A DNA stretch of 64,000 nucleotides from WLXB01 sp040221475 (GTDB lineage: Bacteria > Pseudomonadota > Alphaproteobacteria > Rhodospirillales > Rhodospirillaceae). Below are positions 51,297 through 60,206 of the stretch, piece after piece. The notes below the pieces were generated by a model, which was not told where the DNA came from, did not search any database, and saw only the letters and a list, made by a program, of their open reading frames with translations. Position 1 is the stretch's first letter. Every line of letters starts with the position of its first letter. The stretch is from positions 124,001-188,000 of the forward strand of contig JAVKEJ010000053.1 of NCBI GenBank assembly GCA_040221475.1, written 5' to 3'. Made by a program: the position numbers and the translations under genes.

Positions 51297-52310
51297 GTGA
51301 AACGAATTTTTCAAAATGTATTTGTAACAGGTGGTGCAGGGTACTGCGGTTCCCTGCTTGTGCCGCAACTGTTAGCTAAGGGCTATAAAGTTACAGTCTA
51401 CGATACGCTGTTTTTTGGTGATCATTTTTTGCCAAAGGACAACGGCAATCTCACGATTGTTAAGGGCGATATCCGCGATGTAGCTAATTTGAGTGATGCT
51501 GTAAAAAATCATGATGCTTTTGTCAGTCTGGCGTGCATTTCAAATGATGCGAGTTTCGAACTCGACGAACAGTTATCGACATCGATCAATATGGATGCTT
51601 TTGAACCTATGGTTCAAGCAGCTAAAGCGGCTGATGTTAAGCGTTTCGTATATGCGTCATCAAGCTCTGTTTACGGCGTATCAGATCAGCCTGACGTGAC
51701 TGAGGATCACCCCTTAGTGCCACTGACGCTTTACAACAAATATAAAGGTCTCTGTGAACCAATACTCAAGAAGTACTGCGATGATGATTTCACAGGCGTT
51801 ATTTTTAGGCCGGCCACAGTATGTGGCTATGCTCCGAGACTCAGGCTTGACCTGTCGGTTAACATTCTTACGAACCATGCCCTGATAAATGATAAGATTA
51901 CAGTGTTCGGCGGTTCGCAATTACGTCCTAATTTACATGTACAAGATTATTGTGACGCAGTAGAACTCTTGCTAAGCGCTCCAGCAGAAAAAGTGCAGAA
52001 GGAGACCTTTAACGTCGGGACTCAGAATATGAGTATTGCCGACATAGCTGATTTGGTAAGGGAAGTCGTTCAGCAAGAATTTCCAGAGAAAAGCGATGTC
52101 AAGATTGTTACATCGCCTACAGACGATATCAGATCTTATCATATTAACTCTGACAAGATTTACCGAACTCTTGGGTTTAAACCCAATTACTCCATAGAAG
52201 ATGCAGTCAGGTCATTGTGTGAAGCTCACCGACAGGGAAAGCTTGAGAATAGTATGGATAATGACTGGTACTACAATATTAGAACGATGAAGAAACTCGA
52301 CGTTAAATGA
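51297..52310 (+). CDS. NAD-dependent nucleotide-sugar epimerase/dehydratase
   Basis: 337 residues from a GTG start (AAGGG upstream). Extended SDR: 'VFVTGGAGYCGSLLVPQL' (GxxGxxG), 'RFVYASSSSVYG' (Ser) and 'YNKYKGLCEPIL' (YxxxK). 'VIFRPATVCGYAPRLRLDLSVNILTNHALI' is the substrate half. It probably epimerises or dehydrates the nucleotide heptose, but the exact reaction is not readable. It follows the transaldolase gene after a 49-base gap; the next start overlaps its stop (ATGA). Confidence 0.86.
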   Translation: MKRIFQNVFVTGGAGYCGSLLVPQLLAKGYKVTVYDTLFFGDHFLPKDNGNLTIVKGDIRDVANLSDAVKNHDAFVSLACISNDASFELDEQLSTSINMDAFEPMVQAAKAADVKRFVYASSSSVYGVSDQPDVTEDHPLVPLTLYNKYKGLCEPILKKYCDDDFTGVIFRPATVCGYAPRLRLDLSVNILTNHALINDKITVFGGSQLRPNLHVQDYCDAVELLLSAPAEKVQKETFNVGTQNMSIADIADLVREVVQQEFPEKSDVKIVTSPTDDIRSYHINSDKIYRTLGFKPNYSIEDAVRSLCEAHRQGKLENSMDNDWYYNIRTMKKLDVK

Positions 52311-53323
52311 GTGAGAACGGTCCTGTTGTCGTTACTGGGGGAGCTGGTTTTATAGGCTCCCACATGGTCGATTTGTTGCTTGATCGTGGTTACAGCGTTC
52401 GTGTGATTGATGACATGTCTGGTGGAAGACACGCAAATATTAACCATCATTCACAAAATACAGATTTTGAACTTTTAGAAACTGACATTCGCAGCTTAGA
52501 ACCTGGGAACTCTTTTTTTTCTGGCGCGAGATATGTAATTCATTTCGCAGGCATCGGTGACATTGTGCCATCGATAGATCGTCCAATCGATTACATGGAT
52601 ATTAACGTCCTTGGCACAGTTAAAGTACTAGAATGCGCGCGTGCTGCTGGGGTTCAGCGCTTTGTTTATGCGGCATCATCTTCTTGTTATGGATTAGCAG
52701 AGACGCCAACGAGAGAAGATCATTTGATTCAACCTCAGTATCCCTACGCACTTTCAAAGTACCAGGGTGAGCAATCCGTTTTTCATTGGCACCAAATATA
52801 TAAGCTGCCTGTAAATTCAATAAGAATATTCAATGCTTATGGAACTCGGTCGAGAACATCAGGCGCTTACGGTGCTGTTTTTGGTGTGTTCTTAAGGCAG
52901 AAGATAGCAGGTGAGCCATTCAGTGTGGTAGGAGACGGTACGCAAACACGTGACTTTCTATACGTAACAGATGTTGCCGAAGCATTCTTCCGGGCTGCGA
53001 CTACGAATCATATTGGAAAAGTTTGGAATCTGGGTGCAGGTAACCCTCAATCTGTGAACCGAATTGTGGAACTGTTGGGTGGCGACACGGTCACTATCCC
53101 TAAACGTCCCGGAGAGCCTGACTGCACATTTGCTGATATAACAGCAATTTCCTCGGATTTGGATTGGGCTCCCCAGGTTAGTTTTGAGGAGGGCGTTGGC
53201 CGCCTTCTTGAGAACATTGATTATTGGAAAGATGCGCCGTTATGGTCGCCATCATCCATTGCTGAAGCAACAAAGACTTGGTTCAATTATCTTGATAATG
53301 AGTCGAGCAACTCTGATACGTGA
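52307..53323 (+). CDS. UDP-sugar 4-epimerase-like extended SDR
   Basis: 338 residues. 'VVVTGGAGFIGSHMVDLLLDRGYSVRVIDDMSGG' (GxxGxxG with Asp for NAD), 'RFVYAASSSCYGLAETP' (Ser), 'YPYALSKYQGEQ' (YxxxK), 'NAYGTRSRTSGAYGAVFGVFLRQKIAGEPFSVVGDGTQTRDFLYVTDVAEAF' (GalE/WbpP-type substrate domain). It interconverts nucleotide-sugar epimers for the glycan. It overlaps both neighbours' reading frames closely: ATGA with the preceding gene and 7 bases before the HldE-like start. Confidence 0.88.
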   Translation: MSENGPVVVTGGAGFIGSHMVDLLLDRGYSVRVIDDMSGGRHANINHHSQNTDFELLETDIRSLEPGNSFFSGARYVIHFAGIGDIVPSIDRPIDYMDINVLGTVKVLECARAAGVQRFVYAASSSCYGLAETPTREDHLIQPQYPYALSKYQGEQSVFHWHQIYKLPVNSIRIFNAYGTRSRTSGAYGAVFGVFLRQKIAGEPFSVVGDGTQTRDFLYVTDVAEAFFRAATTNHIGKVWNLGAGNPQSVNRIVELLGGDTVTIPKRPGEPDCTFADITAISSDLDWAPQVSFEEGVGRLLENIDYWKDAPLWSPSSIAEATKTWFNYLDNESSNSDT

Positions 53324-53330
53324 GCGCGCA

Positions 53331-54878
53331 ATGACATCCCTACAAGAACGCTATGGCCATAAGGTCAAAACACTTTCTGAATTGGCTGACTCTGTTGGCA
53401 GTTTTCCTCGTGAAAAGCGGGTGATTATGTGTCACGGAGTTTTTGACGTCGTTCATCCGGGCCACTTACGTCATCTCATGTACGCAAAATCTCATGCGGA
53501 TATCCTGGTGGCGAGTATTACAGCTGACGTGCATATTTCTAAAGGAGAGATGCGCCCTCATGTTCCTCAAGATTTAAGAGCAATAAATCTTGCTGCCTTT
53601 GAGATGGTTGATTACGTCATAGTGGATCCAAATCCTGAACCACTCACAACTTTGAAGACTCTTCAGCCAGATTATTTCGCAAAGGGTTATGAGTACTCTG
53701 GAGAGTTGCGTCCAAAGACAAAACAAGAGCTTGAAGCTGTAAGTGAATACGGAGGTGAAATCCTATTCACGCCAGGTGATATCGTTTACTCATCGTCTCG
53801 CCTGATAGAGATGGAGCCACCAAATCTGCGGACAGAAAAACTGCTGGCTCTGATGAATAAATCTGGTATCACATTTGATAATCTGCGAAGCACCCTTACA
53901 CAATTTGAAGGCAAAAATATACATGTTGTCGGCGACACGATTGTGGATAGCTTGACACAATGCAGTATGATTGGCGGGCAAACGAAGACCCCGACGATGA
54001 GTGTGCTGTTTGAAGAGAAACAAGATTTTATTGGTGGCGCTGCTATCGTGGCGCAACATCTCCGTGCGGCGGGCGCGAACGTAACGTTCTCAACCGTGCT
54101 TGGTGATGACCCATTAAAGGATTTTGTTCTCGACGGGCTAAAAAAGAGTGGCGTTACTGTTAATGCCATCATTGATCATACCAGGCCAACAACAAATAAG
54201 AACGCCATTGTTGCCGGTGGGTATCGACTTCTGAAAGTCGACACTCTTGAGAATCGGACGATATCGGATGAAATACGAATCAAGTTAGAGTCGGCTATCC
54301 GTGATGTGCCTGCCCATGCTGTGGTCTTTTCCGATTTTCGTCATGGTATTTTTAACCGCAGAACGATTGAGCCACTTGTCTCCGCTATACCGCAAGGTGT
54401 TTATAGGATTGCAGATAGTCAGGTCGCGAGCCGCTGGGGAAATATTACCGAGTTTCAGGATTTTGACCTCATCACGCCTAATGAGCGTGAGGCTAGATTT
54501 GCATTAGGAGATCAGGACTCGGGTGTGCGCCCATTAGCATCTGCGCTTTATGATAAAGCACGTTGCAAAATGCTAATTCTTAAGCTGGGGGATCGAGGAG
54601 TACTAACCTACAGATCAGAAAACCACCATTCCCTTGATTCATTCTTTGTCGTGGATAGCTTTGTTGAGAAAGTCACGGATGCCGTTGGTGCAGGCGATGC
54701 TTTACTTGCGTATGCAACCCTTCCAATGCTGACTAGCGGCAATAAAGTTATTGCAACTATTTTGGGCTCCATGGCCGCCGCGGTTGAGTGTGAAGCAGAT
54801 GGCAACATACCGGTAAGTCCCGCAGACGTTCTTGCGAAGGTCGATGCTGCAGAAAAGGCGGCGCGTTACGAGTCATGA
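53331..54878 (+). CDS. HldE-like heptose nucleotidyltransferase/kinase with swapped domain order
   Basis: 515 residues from MTSLQERYGH; the longer frame upstream lies in the previous gene. Residues 28-155 are a cytidylyltransferase-type fold: 'GVFDVVHPGHLRHLMYA' (HxGH, 42-45), then 'YSSSRLIE' near 153. Residues 185-505 are a PfkB/ribokinase-like kinase: 'HVVGDTIVDSL', 'GGAAIVAQHLRAAGANVTFSTVLGDD' and catalytic 'VGAGDA' (Asp456). Together these are the HldE activities (heptose 7-phosphate 1-kinase and heptose 1-phosphate adenylyl- or other nucleotidyltransferase). In E. coli HldE the kinase comes first; here the order is reversed. ATGA overlap with the next gene. Confidence 0.87.
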   Translation: MTSLQERYGHKVKTLSELADSVGSFPREKRVIMCHGVFDVVHPGHLRHLMYAKSHADILVASITADVHISKGEMRPHVPQDLRAINLAAFEMVDYVIVDPNPEPLTTLKTLQPDYFAKGYEYSGELRPKTKQELEAVSEYGGEILFTPGDIVYSSSRLIEMEPPNLRTEKLLALMNKSGITFDNLRSTLTQFEGKNIHVVGDTIVDSLTQCSMIGGQTKTPTMSVLFEEKQDFIGGAAIVAQHLRAAGANVTFSTVLGDDPLKDFVLDGLKKSGVTVNAIIDHTRPTTNKNAIVAGGYRLLKVDTLENRTISDEIRIKLESAIRDVPAHAVVFSDFRHGIFNRRTIEPLVSAIPQGVYRIADSQVASRWGNITEFQDFDLITPNEREARFALGDQDSGVRPLASALYDKARCKMLILKLGDRGVLTYRSENHHSLDSFFVVDSFVEKVTDAVGAGDALLAYATLPMLTSGNKVIATILGSMAAAVECEADGNIPVSPADVLAKVDAAEKAARYES

Positions 54879-55804
54879 GCAGCTTTCGAGTCATTGTCAT
54901 TGGTCTGGGCGTGCAAGGCGCTAAACGCCGCAAACATGCTGGTAAAGACTATGTTGCCTCTGTTGACCCATATCAAAAAACAGCTGATTTTCTCTCAGTT
55001 AAAGATGTCCCGTTAGGTGACTATGACGCTGCTTTGGTTTGTGTGCCCGATTCACCAAAAGTCGAATTGCTTAAATATTTATTGAAAAACGGCAAGCATA
55101 TTCTTGTTGAGAAACCGCTTTGGTCTGAGAGTATAGAGGCTTTTTCGGAACTAGAGCAGTTAGCTCAAGGCACGGGTGCGATTTGTTACACGGCCTACAA
55201 TCATAGATTTGAACCGCATTTTGTGCGGATGAAAAAACTCATTGCATCGGGTGAACTCGGTAAAATTTATTCCTGTAGAATGTTCTATGGAAATGGAACG
55301 GCACGTTTGGTTCGTGAGTCTGAATGGAGAGATAAAGGTTCTGGAGTTCTTCCTGACCTTGGTTCCCACCTATTAGATACCTGCGCCTATTGGTTTGGAG
55401 ACCGGTTGGGCCATTTTAAACTCAGTGCCGCTAATGCATTTGAAAACAATGCACCGGATCATGTTATTATTTCCTCAGAAGGGCAAGACACGAGAATAGA
55501 ATTAGAGATGACGCTTTTGATGTGGCGAAATCACTTCACCTGCGATGTTCTAGCTGAGAGGGGAACGGCGCATATAGAATCGCTCTGCAAGTGGGGGCCT
55601 TCAGTGTTTACTCACCGCACGCGAGTTTTGCCTTCGGGGAGGCCACCTGAAGTAAGTGAAGTTTTAGTGCAGGAAGACCCAACATGGGCTGCAGAGTATT
55701 TACACTTCAAGTCTTTGTGTGCGGAATCTAAACCTAGCAATCTCAGTCACGATGTGTGGCTGCAAGAAACATTAGGGCGTCTGTCTGATGAGGTGCTCCG
55801 GTGA
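54875..55804 (+). CDS. Gfo/Idh/MocA-family oxidoreductase
   Basis: 309 residues. Rossmann 'VIVIGLGVQGAKRRKHAG', 'ALVCVPDSPKVELLKYLLKNGKHILVEKP' with catalytic Lys of EKP near residue 87, and 'VLPDLGSHLLDTCAYWFG' with the conserved His. Members oxidise or reduce sugar hydroxyl/keto groups with NAD(P). In this operon it probably works on the nucleotide sugar. ATGA overlaps the HldE-like stop, and its own TGA overlaps the next GTG. Confidence 0.9.
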   Translation: MSSFRVIVIGLGVQGAKRRKHAGKDYVASVDPYQKTADFLSVKDVPLGDYDAALVCVPDSPKVELLKYLLKNGKHILVEKPLWSESIEAFSELEQLAQGTGAICYTAYNHRFEPHFVRMKKLIASGELGKIYSCRMFYGNGTARLVRESEWRDKGSGVLPDLGSHLLDTCAYWFGDRLGHFKLSAANAFENNAPDHVIISSEGQDTRIELEMTLLMWRNHFTCDVLAERGTAHIESLCKWGPSVFTHRTRVLPSGRPPEVSEVLVQEDPTWAAEYLHFKSLCAESKPSNLSHDVWLQETLGRLSDEVLR

Positions 55805-57072
55805 CAAAAATAGGGTTTGCTGGCCTTACGCATTTGGGAATTAATTCTGCAGTAGCGACGGCTGAGAGAGGTTGGTCAGTGATTGGTTACGACGCTGACG
55901 TTGAACTTGCGAAACAGTTGTCTATGAATCAGATACCTTTTACGGAACCCGGTCTCGATAGGTTAGCCTCAAATAACAGCGAAAGACTACATTTTTCATC
56001 TGACATAAAGTCATTAAATGATTGTAGTGTCGTTTACGTGTCTGCTGATGTTCCCACAGATGATAATGGCGCAAGTGATTTAACTTCAATCAGGGAACTC
56101 ATAGATAGTATTATCCCTCATCTTAATGACCAGGCTATTATGGTGGTACTTTGCCAAGTACCTCCTGGATTTACTAGGTCGATCAACTCTATTTCAAGTG
56201 CGCGTCTCGTCTATCAGGTTGAAACACTTATATTTGGGAAGGCAGTGGAACGCGCACTCAACCCTGAAAGATTTATTGTTGGGTGCTCAAACCCGGAAGC
56301 AGTCCTACCGGGCGCGTATAAAAGCCTGCTGGAGTCCTTCAACTGTCCCATTTTACAGATGAGATTTGAAAGCGCCGAGCTTGCAAAGATTGCTATCAAT
56401 TTTTGTCTCGTCGCGTCTATCAGCGTAGCGAACGCGCTGGCTGAAATAAGCGAGGTTATTGGTGCAGATTGGCTTGAAGTTGTTCCGGCTTTACGTCTTG
56501 ATAAGCGTATCGGTCCACATAGTTATCTTGTTCCTGGCTTGGGCCTATCTGGGGGAAATTTAGAGCGCGACCTGAGAACGATTCTTGATATTTCATCACG
56601 CGAAGATATTGACGCCTCAATGATTGAGGCGTGGATGTCAAACTCAAAACTTCGCAAAGATTGGTGCTGGCGAAAACTGAAGGAACGGGTCTTAGCCATT
56701 GAGGATAGTCCGAGAATTGCGGTGCTTGGCCTCGCATATAAGGAAAACACCAACTCGACGAAAAATTCACCATCATTGCAACTGTTGTCTCATCTAAATG
56801 GCTACGATCTAAGCACTCATGATCCAGTTGTTGTTGCTGGTTCTGATGTGAATGGCAAGCAGGCTGAATCAGTATTGGATTGCATCTCAGGCGCAGATGT
56901 TTTGGTTTTGTCTACGCCGTGGCCAGAGTATCGTGAGCTAAGTTTGGGTGACATAAAAAAGCAGATGCGAGGGCGAGTCGTTATTGACCCATTTCGTTTG
57001 TTGAATGGTCAAGCTTTGTTCCAAGCTGGCTTTGAATACCATGCTTTAGGTATGCCGTCTTTAATCCACTAG
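55801..57072 (+). CDS. UDP-glucose/GDP-mannose dehydrogenase homologue lacking the catalytic Cys
   Basis: 423 residues from GTG. N-terminal NAD domain 'KIGFAGLTHLGINSAVATAERGWSVIGYDAD', 'VYVSADVPTDDNG', 'NPERFIVG', and dimer helix 'ELAKIAINFCLVASISVANALAEI' with the conserved Lys196 and Asn200 are normal. The active-site loop, normally G-G-S-C-F-x-K-D, reads GLSGGNLERD (residues 248-257): Cys becomes Asn253 and Lys becomes Arg256. Two-step oxidation to a uronate through a thioester would not work, so a single oxidation or a non-catalytic role is possible. Same operon, GTGA overlap. Confidence 0.82.
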   Translation: MTKIGFAGLTHLGINSAVATAERGWSVIGYDADVELAKQLSMNQIPFTEPGLDRLASNNSERLHFSSDIKSLNDCSVVYVSADVPTDDNGASDLTSIRELIDSIIPHLNDQAIMVVLCQVPPGFTRSINSISSARLVYQVETLIFGKAVERALNPERFIVGCSNPEAVLPGAYKSLLESFNCPILQMRFESAELAKIAINFCLVASISVANALAEISEVIGADWLEVVPALRLDKRIGPHSYLVPGLGLSGGNLERDLRTILDISSREDIDASMIEAWMSNSKLRKDWCWRKLKERVLAIEDSPRIAVLGLAYKENTNSTKNSPSLQLLSHLNGYDLSTHDPVVVAGSDVNGKQAESVLDCISGADVLVLSTPWPEYRELSLGDIKKQMRGRVVIDPFRLLNGQALFQAGFEYHALGMPSLIH

Positions 57073-57134
57073 TTGCGAGATCAAGAGAACAAGACGGATT
57101 GTTTCCCAGTATATCATTATAGGGATTAAGAAAT

Positions 57135-58013
57135 TTGCTCAAACATAACTTAGAGACCGAACAAAAGCCGAGGCGTGTGGTTGTAATTGGTGCGAGTGGT
57201 TTTGTCGGAAACTCTGTGTCTAGAGCCCTTGAGAATCGGGGGGTTTTGGTGAAGAGAGTAGGGCGTAAAGATGTGGATTTACTCTTAAATGATGCCGTTG
57301 ATAGACTCGTAGATATATTTGAGGTTGGAGATGCTGTCGTTGCTGTTTCGGCAATAGCGCCGTGTAAAACGTCTGAAATGCTTCGAGATAATGTTCAGAT
57401 GGCGTTGTCTATGACGCAGGCCCTATCTGAGTGTAACCCCGTTCATGTCGTGAATGTAAGTTCTGACGCTGTTTATGCCGACGAGCCGATTCCTCTGACC
57501 GAAAGGTCGCCTTTAGCGCCAGATAGCTTGCATGGCGTGATGCACTTGGCACGTGAGATTATGATGAAAGAAAATGTATCCGCGCCACTTGCGATTGTAA
57601 GGCCAAGTTTATTGTACGGTAGAGAAGATCCTCACAACGGCTATGGTCCAAACAAATTTCGCAGACAGGCCCTGGCTGGTGATCCGATAACGCTGTTTGG
57701 TGAAGGCGAAGAACGCAGAGACCACGTACATATAGACGATGTTGGCGAAATTATTTCTAAGATTGTATTGCGTCGATCTGAGGGCCTTCTCAACATTGCA
57801 ACAGGGCAGGTGTCCAGTTTTTTTGATATTGCGACAAAGTCGATAGAACTAATTGGCAGTAGCTCTAAGATACAAACGACTGAACGTAATGGACCGATGC
57901 CTCACAACGGATACCGACCATTTGATGTTGAGGCCTGTAAGAAGGCTTTCCCTGAGTTCAAATATATTTCTCTTGAAGACGGAATTCTAAACACACTTGA
58001 AGTAAGAAAATGA
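57135..58013 (+). CDS. Extended SDR with non-canonical active site (HxxxH)
   Basis: 292 residues from TTG at 57135 (no ATG precedes the Rossmann motif). 'VVVIGASGFVGNSVSRAL' (GxxGxxG), 'VHVVNVSSDAVYADEP' (S-S-D as in RmlD-type reductases) and 'IVRPSLLYGREDPHNGYGPNKFRRQALAGDPITLFGEGEERRDHVHIDDVGEII'. The YxxxK position aligned by eye is SLHGVMHLARE: His133 and His137 replace Tyr and Lys. NAD binding appears intact, so it might bind a sugar without classical catalysis. The next start overlaps its stop (ATGA). Confidence 0.8.
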   Translation: MLKHNLETEQKPRRVVVIGASGFVGNSVSRALENRGVLVKRVGRKDVDLLLNDAVDRLVDIFEVGDAVVAVSAIAPCKTSEMLRDNVQMALSMTQALSECNPVHVVNVSSDAVYADEPIPLTERSPLAPDSLHGVMHLAREIMMKENVSAPLAIVRPSLLYGREDPHNGYGPNKFRRQALAGDPITLFGEGEERRDHVHIDDVGEIISKIVLRRSEGLLNIATGQVSSFFDIATKSIELIGSSSKIQTTERNGPMPHNGYRPFDVEACKKAFPEFKYISLEDGILNTLEVRK

Positions 58014-58504
58014 TAGAACAAGACGTCTTCGTTAATGATAAGTCCGAACTTTACCCAGGTGATGCTGCTGCCGCGATTTTGAGAGCCGATGATGGTCAAG
58101 TGTTACTGCAGCTAAGGGACTCAATAGAGGGTATTTTTTATCCGGGTTATTGGGGTTGCTTTGGTGGAGCAATTGAGGAAGATGATGAGGGTGCTATTTT
58201 CGGATTGCAGCGAGAACTTCGCGAAGAGTTGGGTGTTTTTATTGATCTTAAAGCGTTTGAATATTTTACGACTTTTACTTTTGATATGAGCTTCTGTGGT
58301 ATCGATACATTAACGCGCACCTACTTTGATGTTTCTCTTAAAAGTATTGATGCGGATGACATCGTTTTAGGGGAGGGGAGTGCGTTTCGTTTTTTTAATG
58401 CTGAAGCAGCATTGTCTGAGTCTAATGTCGTACCCTATGACGCTTATGCGTTATGGCTGTACTTCTCTAAATCCAGAATAAGTGCCACACAGTTGCGTGG
58501 TTAG
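58010..58504 (+). CDS. Nudix hydrolase (GDP-mannose hydrolase-like)
   Basis: 164 residues. Nudix helix 'GAIEEDDEGAIFGLQRELREELGVF' has the E-x7-REL-x-EE-x-G core, with one extra residue between the leading Gly and the first Glu. The protein begins 'GDAAAAILRADDGQVLLQLRDSIEGIFYPGYWGCFGG', typical of Nudix proteins acting on nucleotide sugars. It may trim unwanted nucleotide sugars or supply a sugar phosphate. Tightly coupled in the operon (ATGA). Confidence 0.85.
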   Translation: MIEQDVFVNDKSELYPGDAAAAILRADDGQVLLQLRDSIEGIFYPGYWGCFGGAIEEDDEGAIFGLQRELREELGVFIDLKAFEYFTTFTFDMSFCGIDTLTRTYFDVSLKSIDADDIVLGEGSAFRFFNAEAALSESNVVPYDAYALWLYFSKSRISATQLRG

Positions 58505-58507
58505 GAT

Positions 58508-59161
58508 ATGGCTGAAGTCAACTTGCTCTCTAAACTACCCCGGACTAAGCGCAATGTTGCGGCCCGAGCCAATAAAAAATCTCCAGAAATTGTAACTATC
58601 GCAAAGCAGTTTGGTGAAGAATATTTTGATGGACCGAGAGCGTTTGGGTATGGCGGATACCGATATGACGGGCGCTGGCTTCCTGTGGCCCATGATATCG
58701 TTCACCATTTTGGATTACGTGCGGGCCAACGTGTATTAGATATTGGTTGTGCCAAAGGTTTTTTAGTTAAAGACCTGCGGGCTGTTTGTCCGGGGTTATC
58801 AGTTTATGGTGTAGATATTTCGTTGTATGCGCTAAAGCACTGTGAGGTTGAAGTCTCAGGTTATCTAGGTTTAGCGAGTTGTGAAGCTTTGCCCTTTAAA
58901 GATATGAGTTTTGATGCCGTAATATCCATAAACACGCTACACAACTGTGATAGAGACGGTGTCATTAGGTCACTCAAAGAAATACAACGTATTTCTGGTG
59001 GCGCGGCTTTTGTGCAAGTGGATGCGTATCATACTGAAGAACAGCGTGCTGAATTTATTGATTGGGTACTTACTGCAGAGTATCACGGATTTCCTGAGGA
59101 TTGGGCAACTGTTTTTGATGAAGCGGGTTACACTGGAGACTACGGATGGACGATAGTGTAG
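58508..59161 (+). CDS. Class I SAM-dependent methyltransferase
   Basis: 217 residues. Motif I 'VLDIGCAKGFLVKDL', acidic 'VYGVDISLYAL', post-I 'ASCEALPFKDMSFDAVISINTLHNC' and motif III 'LKEIQRISGGAAFVQVDAY'. 'FGYGGYRYDGRWLPVAHDIVHHFGLRAGQRV' before motif I is common in O-antigen/sugar methyltransferases of this type. It probably methylates the final sugar or its nucleotide form. Last gene of the rightward operon; convergent with the gene at 59234. Confidence 0.88.
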   Translation: MAEVNLLSKLPRTKRNVAARANKKSPEIVTIAKQFGEEYFDGPRAFGYGGYRYDGRWLPVAHDIVHHFGLRAGQRVLDIGCAKGFLVKDLRAVCPGLSVYGVDISLYALKHCEVEVSGYLGLASCEALPFKDMSFDAVISINTLHNCDRDGVIRSLKEIQRISGGAAFVQVDAYHTEEQRAEFIDWVLTAEYHGFPEDWATVFDEAGYTGDYGWTIV

Positions 59162-59233
59162 CTTAATCTATAGACTCTAATTTTTACGCGGATAGAACGT
59201 TATTTTACAACGTGTTTTGTGATGCCGCTACAA

Positions 59234-60127
59234 TCAGAATTCACTTCCGCAAAAAACATAGTGATCTGAATTGTATGGTAAGTTTGGTTGAATAGCACCG
59301 TCCATTTTTCCGTTTAGCTTGGGTCTTTTGGTTGCGTTGAATACATGTTTCTGCTCGCGCCAATCTATAGAGGAAGATGATAAGTACTGTAATTGGATGG
59401 GCACTTGATCGGTAGTTGAGTGACTGTCTTTTTCAGCAATTACTAAAATATACACTAGACCCGGCGTAGAAAGAGCTGCTTTAAAATAGTCATAATTTGG
59501 GTCGCGCTCGAAATCAGGTTTCCATTCGTATAAATTAACACGGTAATCTAACCTTGAATTTCCAGGTATGACCTGATGCAATAAATATACTTTACAATCT
59601 GCAAATTTGTTCACCGCGTAATAGCTATAAAACCATTCGGCGGTGAAATACAGGTAAGCTCCAGTCAATCCCTGCGCGGCTTCGTAATGCATAATGCGGC
59701 CGCCGGTTTTGAGCATCTTTGCACCATTAACGAGAACGCTTTTTGGGTCGTGGATGTTATCGTGACAGCCACCTGTGAATACAAAGTCAAAACGGTTTTG
59801 CAGGTCTGGTGTAATAGGTTTGTTAAGGTCAAATATTATATTTGCCCCTTCATAATCAGAGATATCCAGGCAATTGTAATTTACGTTGCAAAAAATATTT
59901 AGAAACTCTTCTTCTTTTGCCCGATGGAACTCTATGTCTTGCTGAGCATGCCTCGTGGAACCATCCAATTGCTTGCCAGCGGGAACAAAATCAATATCAA
60001 ATATCTCTTTATAAGATTCTTGAGAAAGCGAGACGGTTTGTTTTCCAAACGAGCAATACTCACCTAAAATCGGCTTGTAACTATTCTCAAGAAACATCGC
60101 TTGCGCGACTTGACGAGTGATACCCAT
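59234..60127 (-). CDS. Methyltransferase-like protein without a clear motif I
   Basis: 297 residues. 'NCLDISDYEGANIIFDLNKPITPDLQNRFDFVFTGGCHDNIHDPKSVLVNGAKMLKTGGRIMHYE' follows the layout of a SAM methyltransferase family often found in glycan loci (acidic strand, D-N-K-P loop, 'FDFVF', GG near the end of the fold). No glycine-rich motif I is visible before it. The C-terminal 100 residues are not familiar. It reads opposite to the operon before it and in the same direction as the next gene. Function unknown; possible glycan methyltransferase. Confidence 0.6.
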   Translation of the reverse strand: MGITRQVAQAMFLENSYKPILGEYCSFGKQTVSLSQESYKEIFDIDFVPAGKQLDGSTRHAQQDIEFHRAKEEEFLNIFCNVNYNCLDISDYEGANIIFDLNKPITPDLQNRFDFVFTGGCHDNIHDPKSVLVNGAKMLKTGGRIMHYEAAQGLTGAYLYFTAEWFYSYYAVNKFADCKVYLLHQVIPGNSRLDYRVNLYEWKPDFERDPNYDYFKAALSTPGLVYILVIAEKDSHSTTDQVPIQLQYLSSSSIDWREQKHVFNATKRPKLNGKMDGAIQPNLPYNSDHYVFCGSEF

Positions 60128-60206
60128 ATCGATTTTCCATTTGATACTGTCAGTTAGTTTATGCCTCGTCTGATGAATGATGTCTATATCAGACGAACCC
60201 CTGTCT

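Noticed and set aside
59162..59233. Terminator between convergent genes at 59.2 kb
   Set aside because: Only a weak imperfect AACGTT-type repeat without a T run; not convincing.
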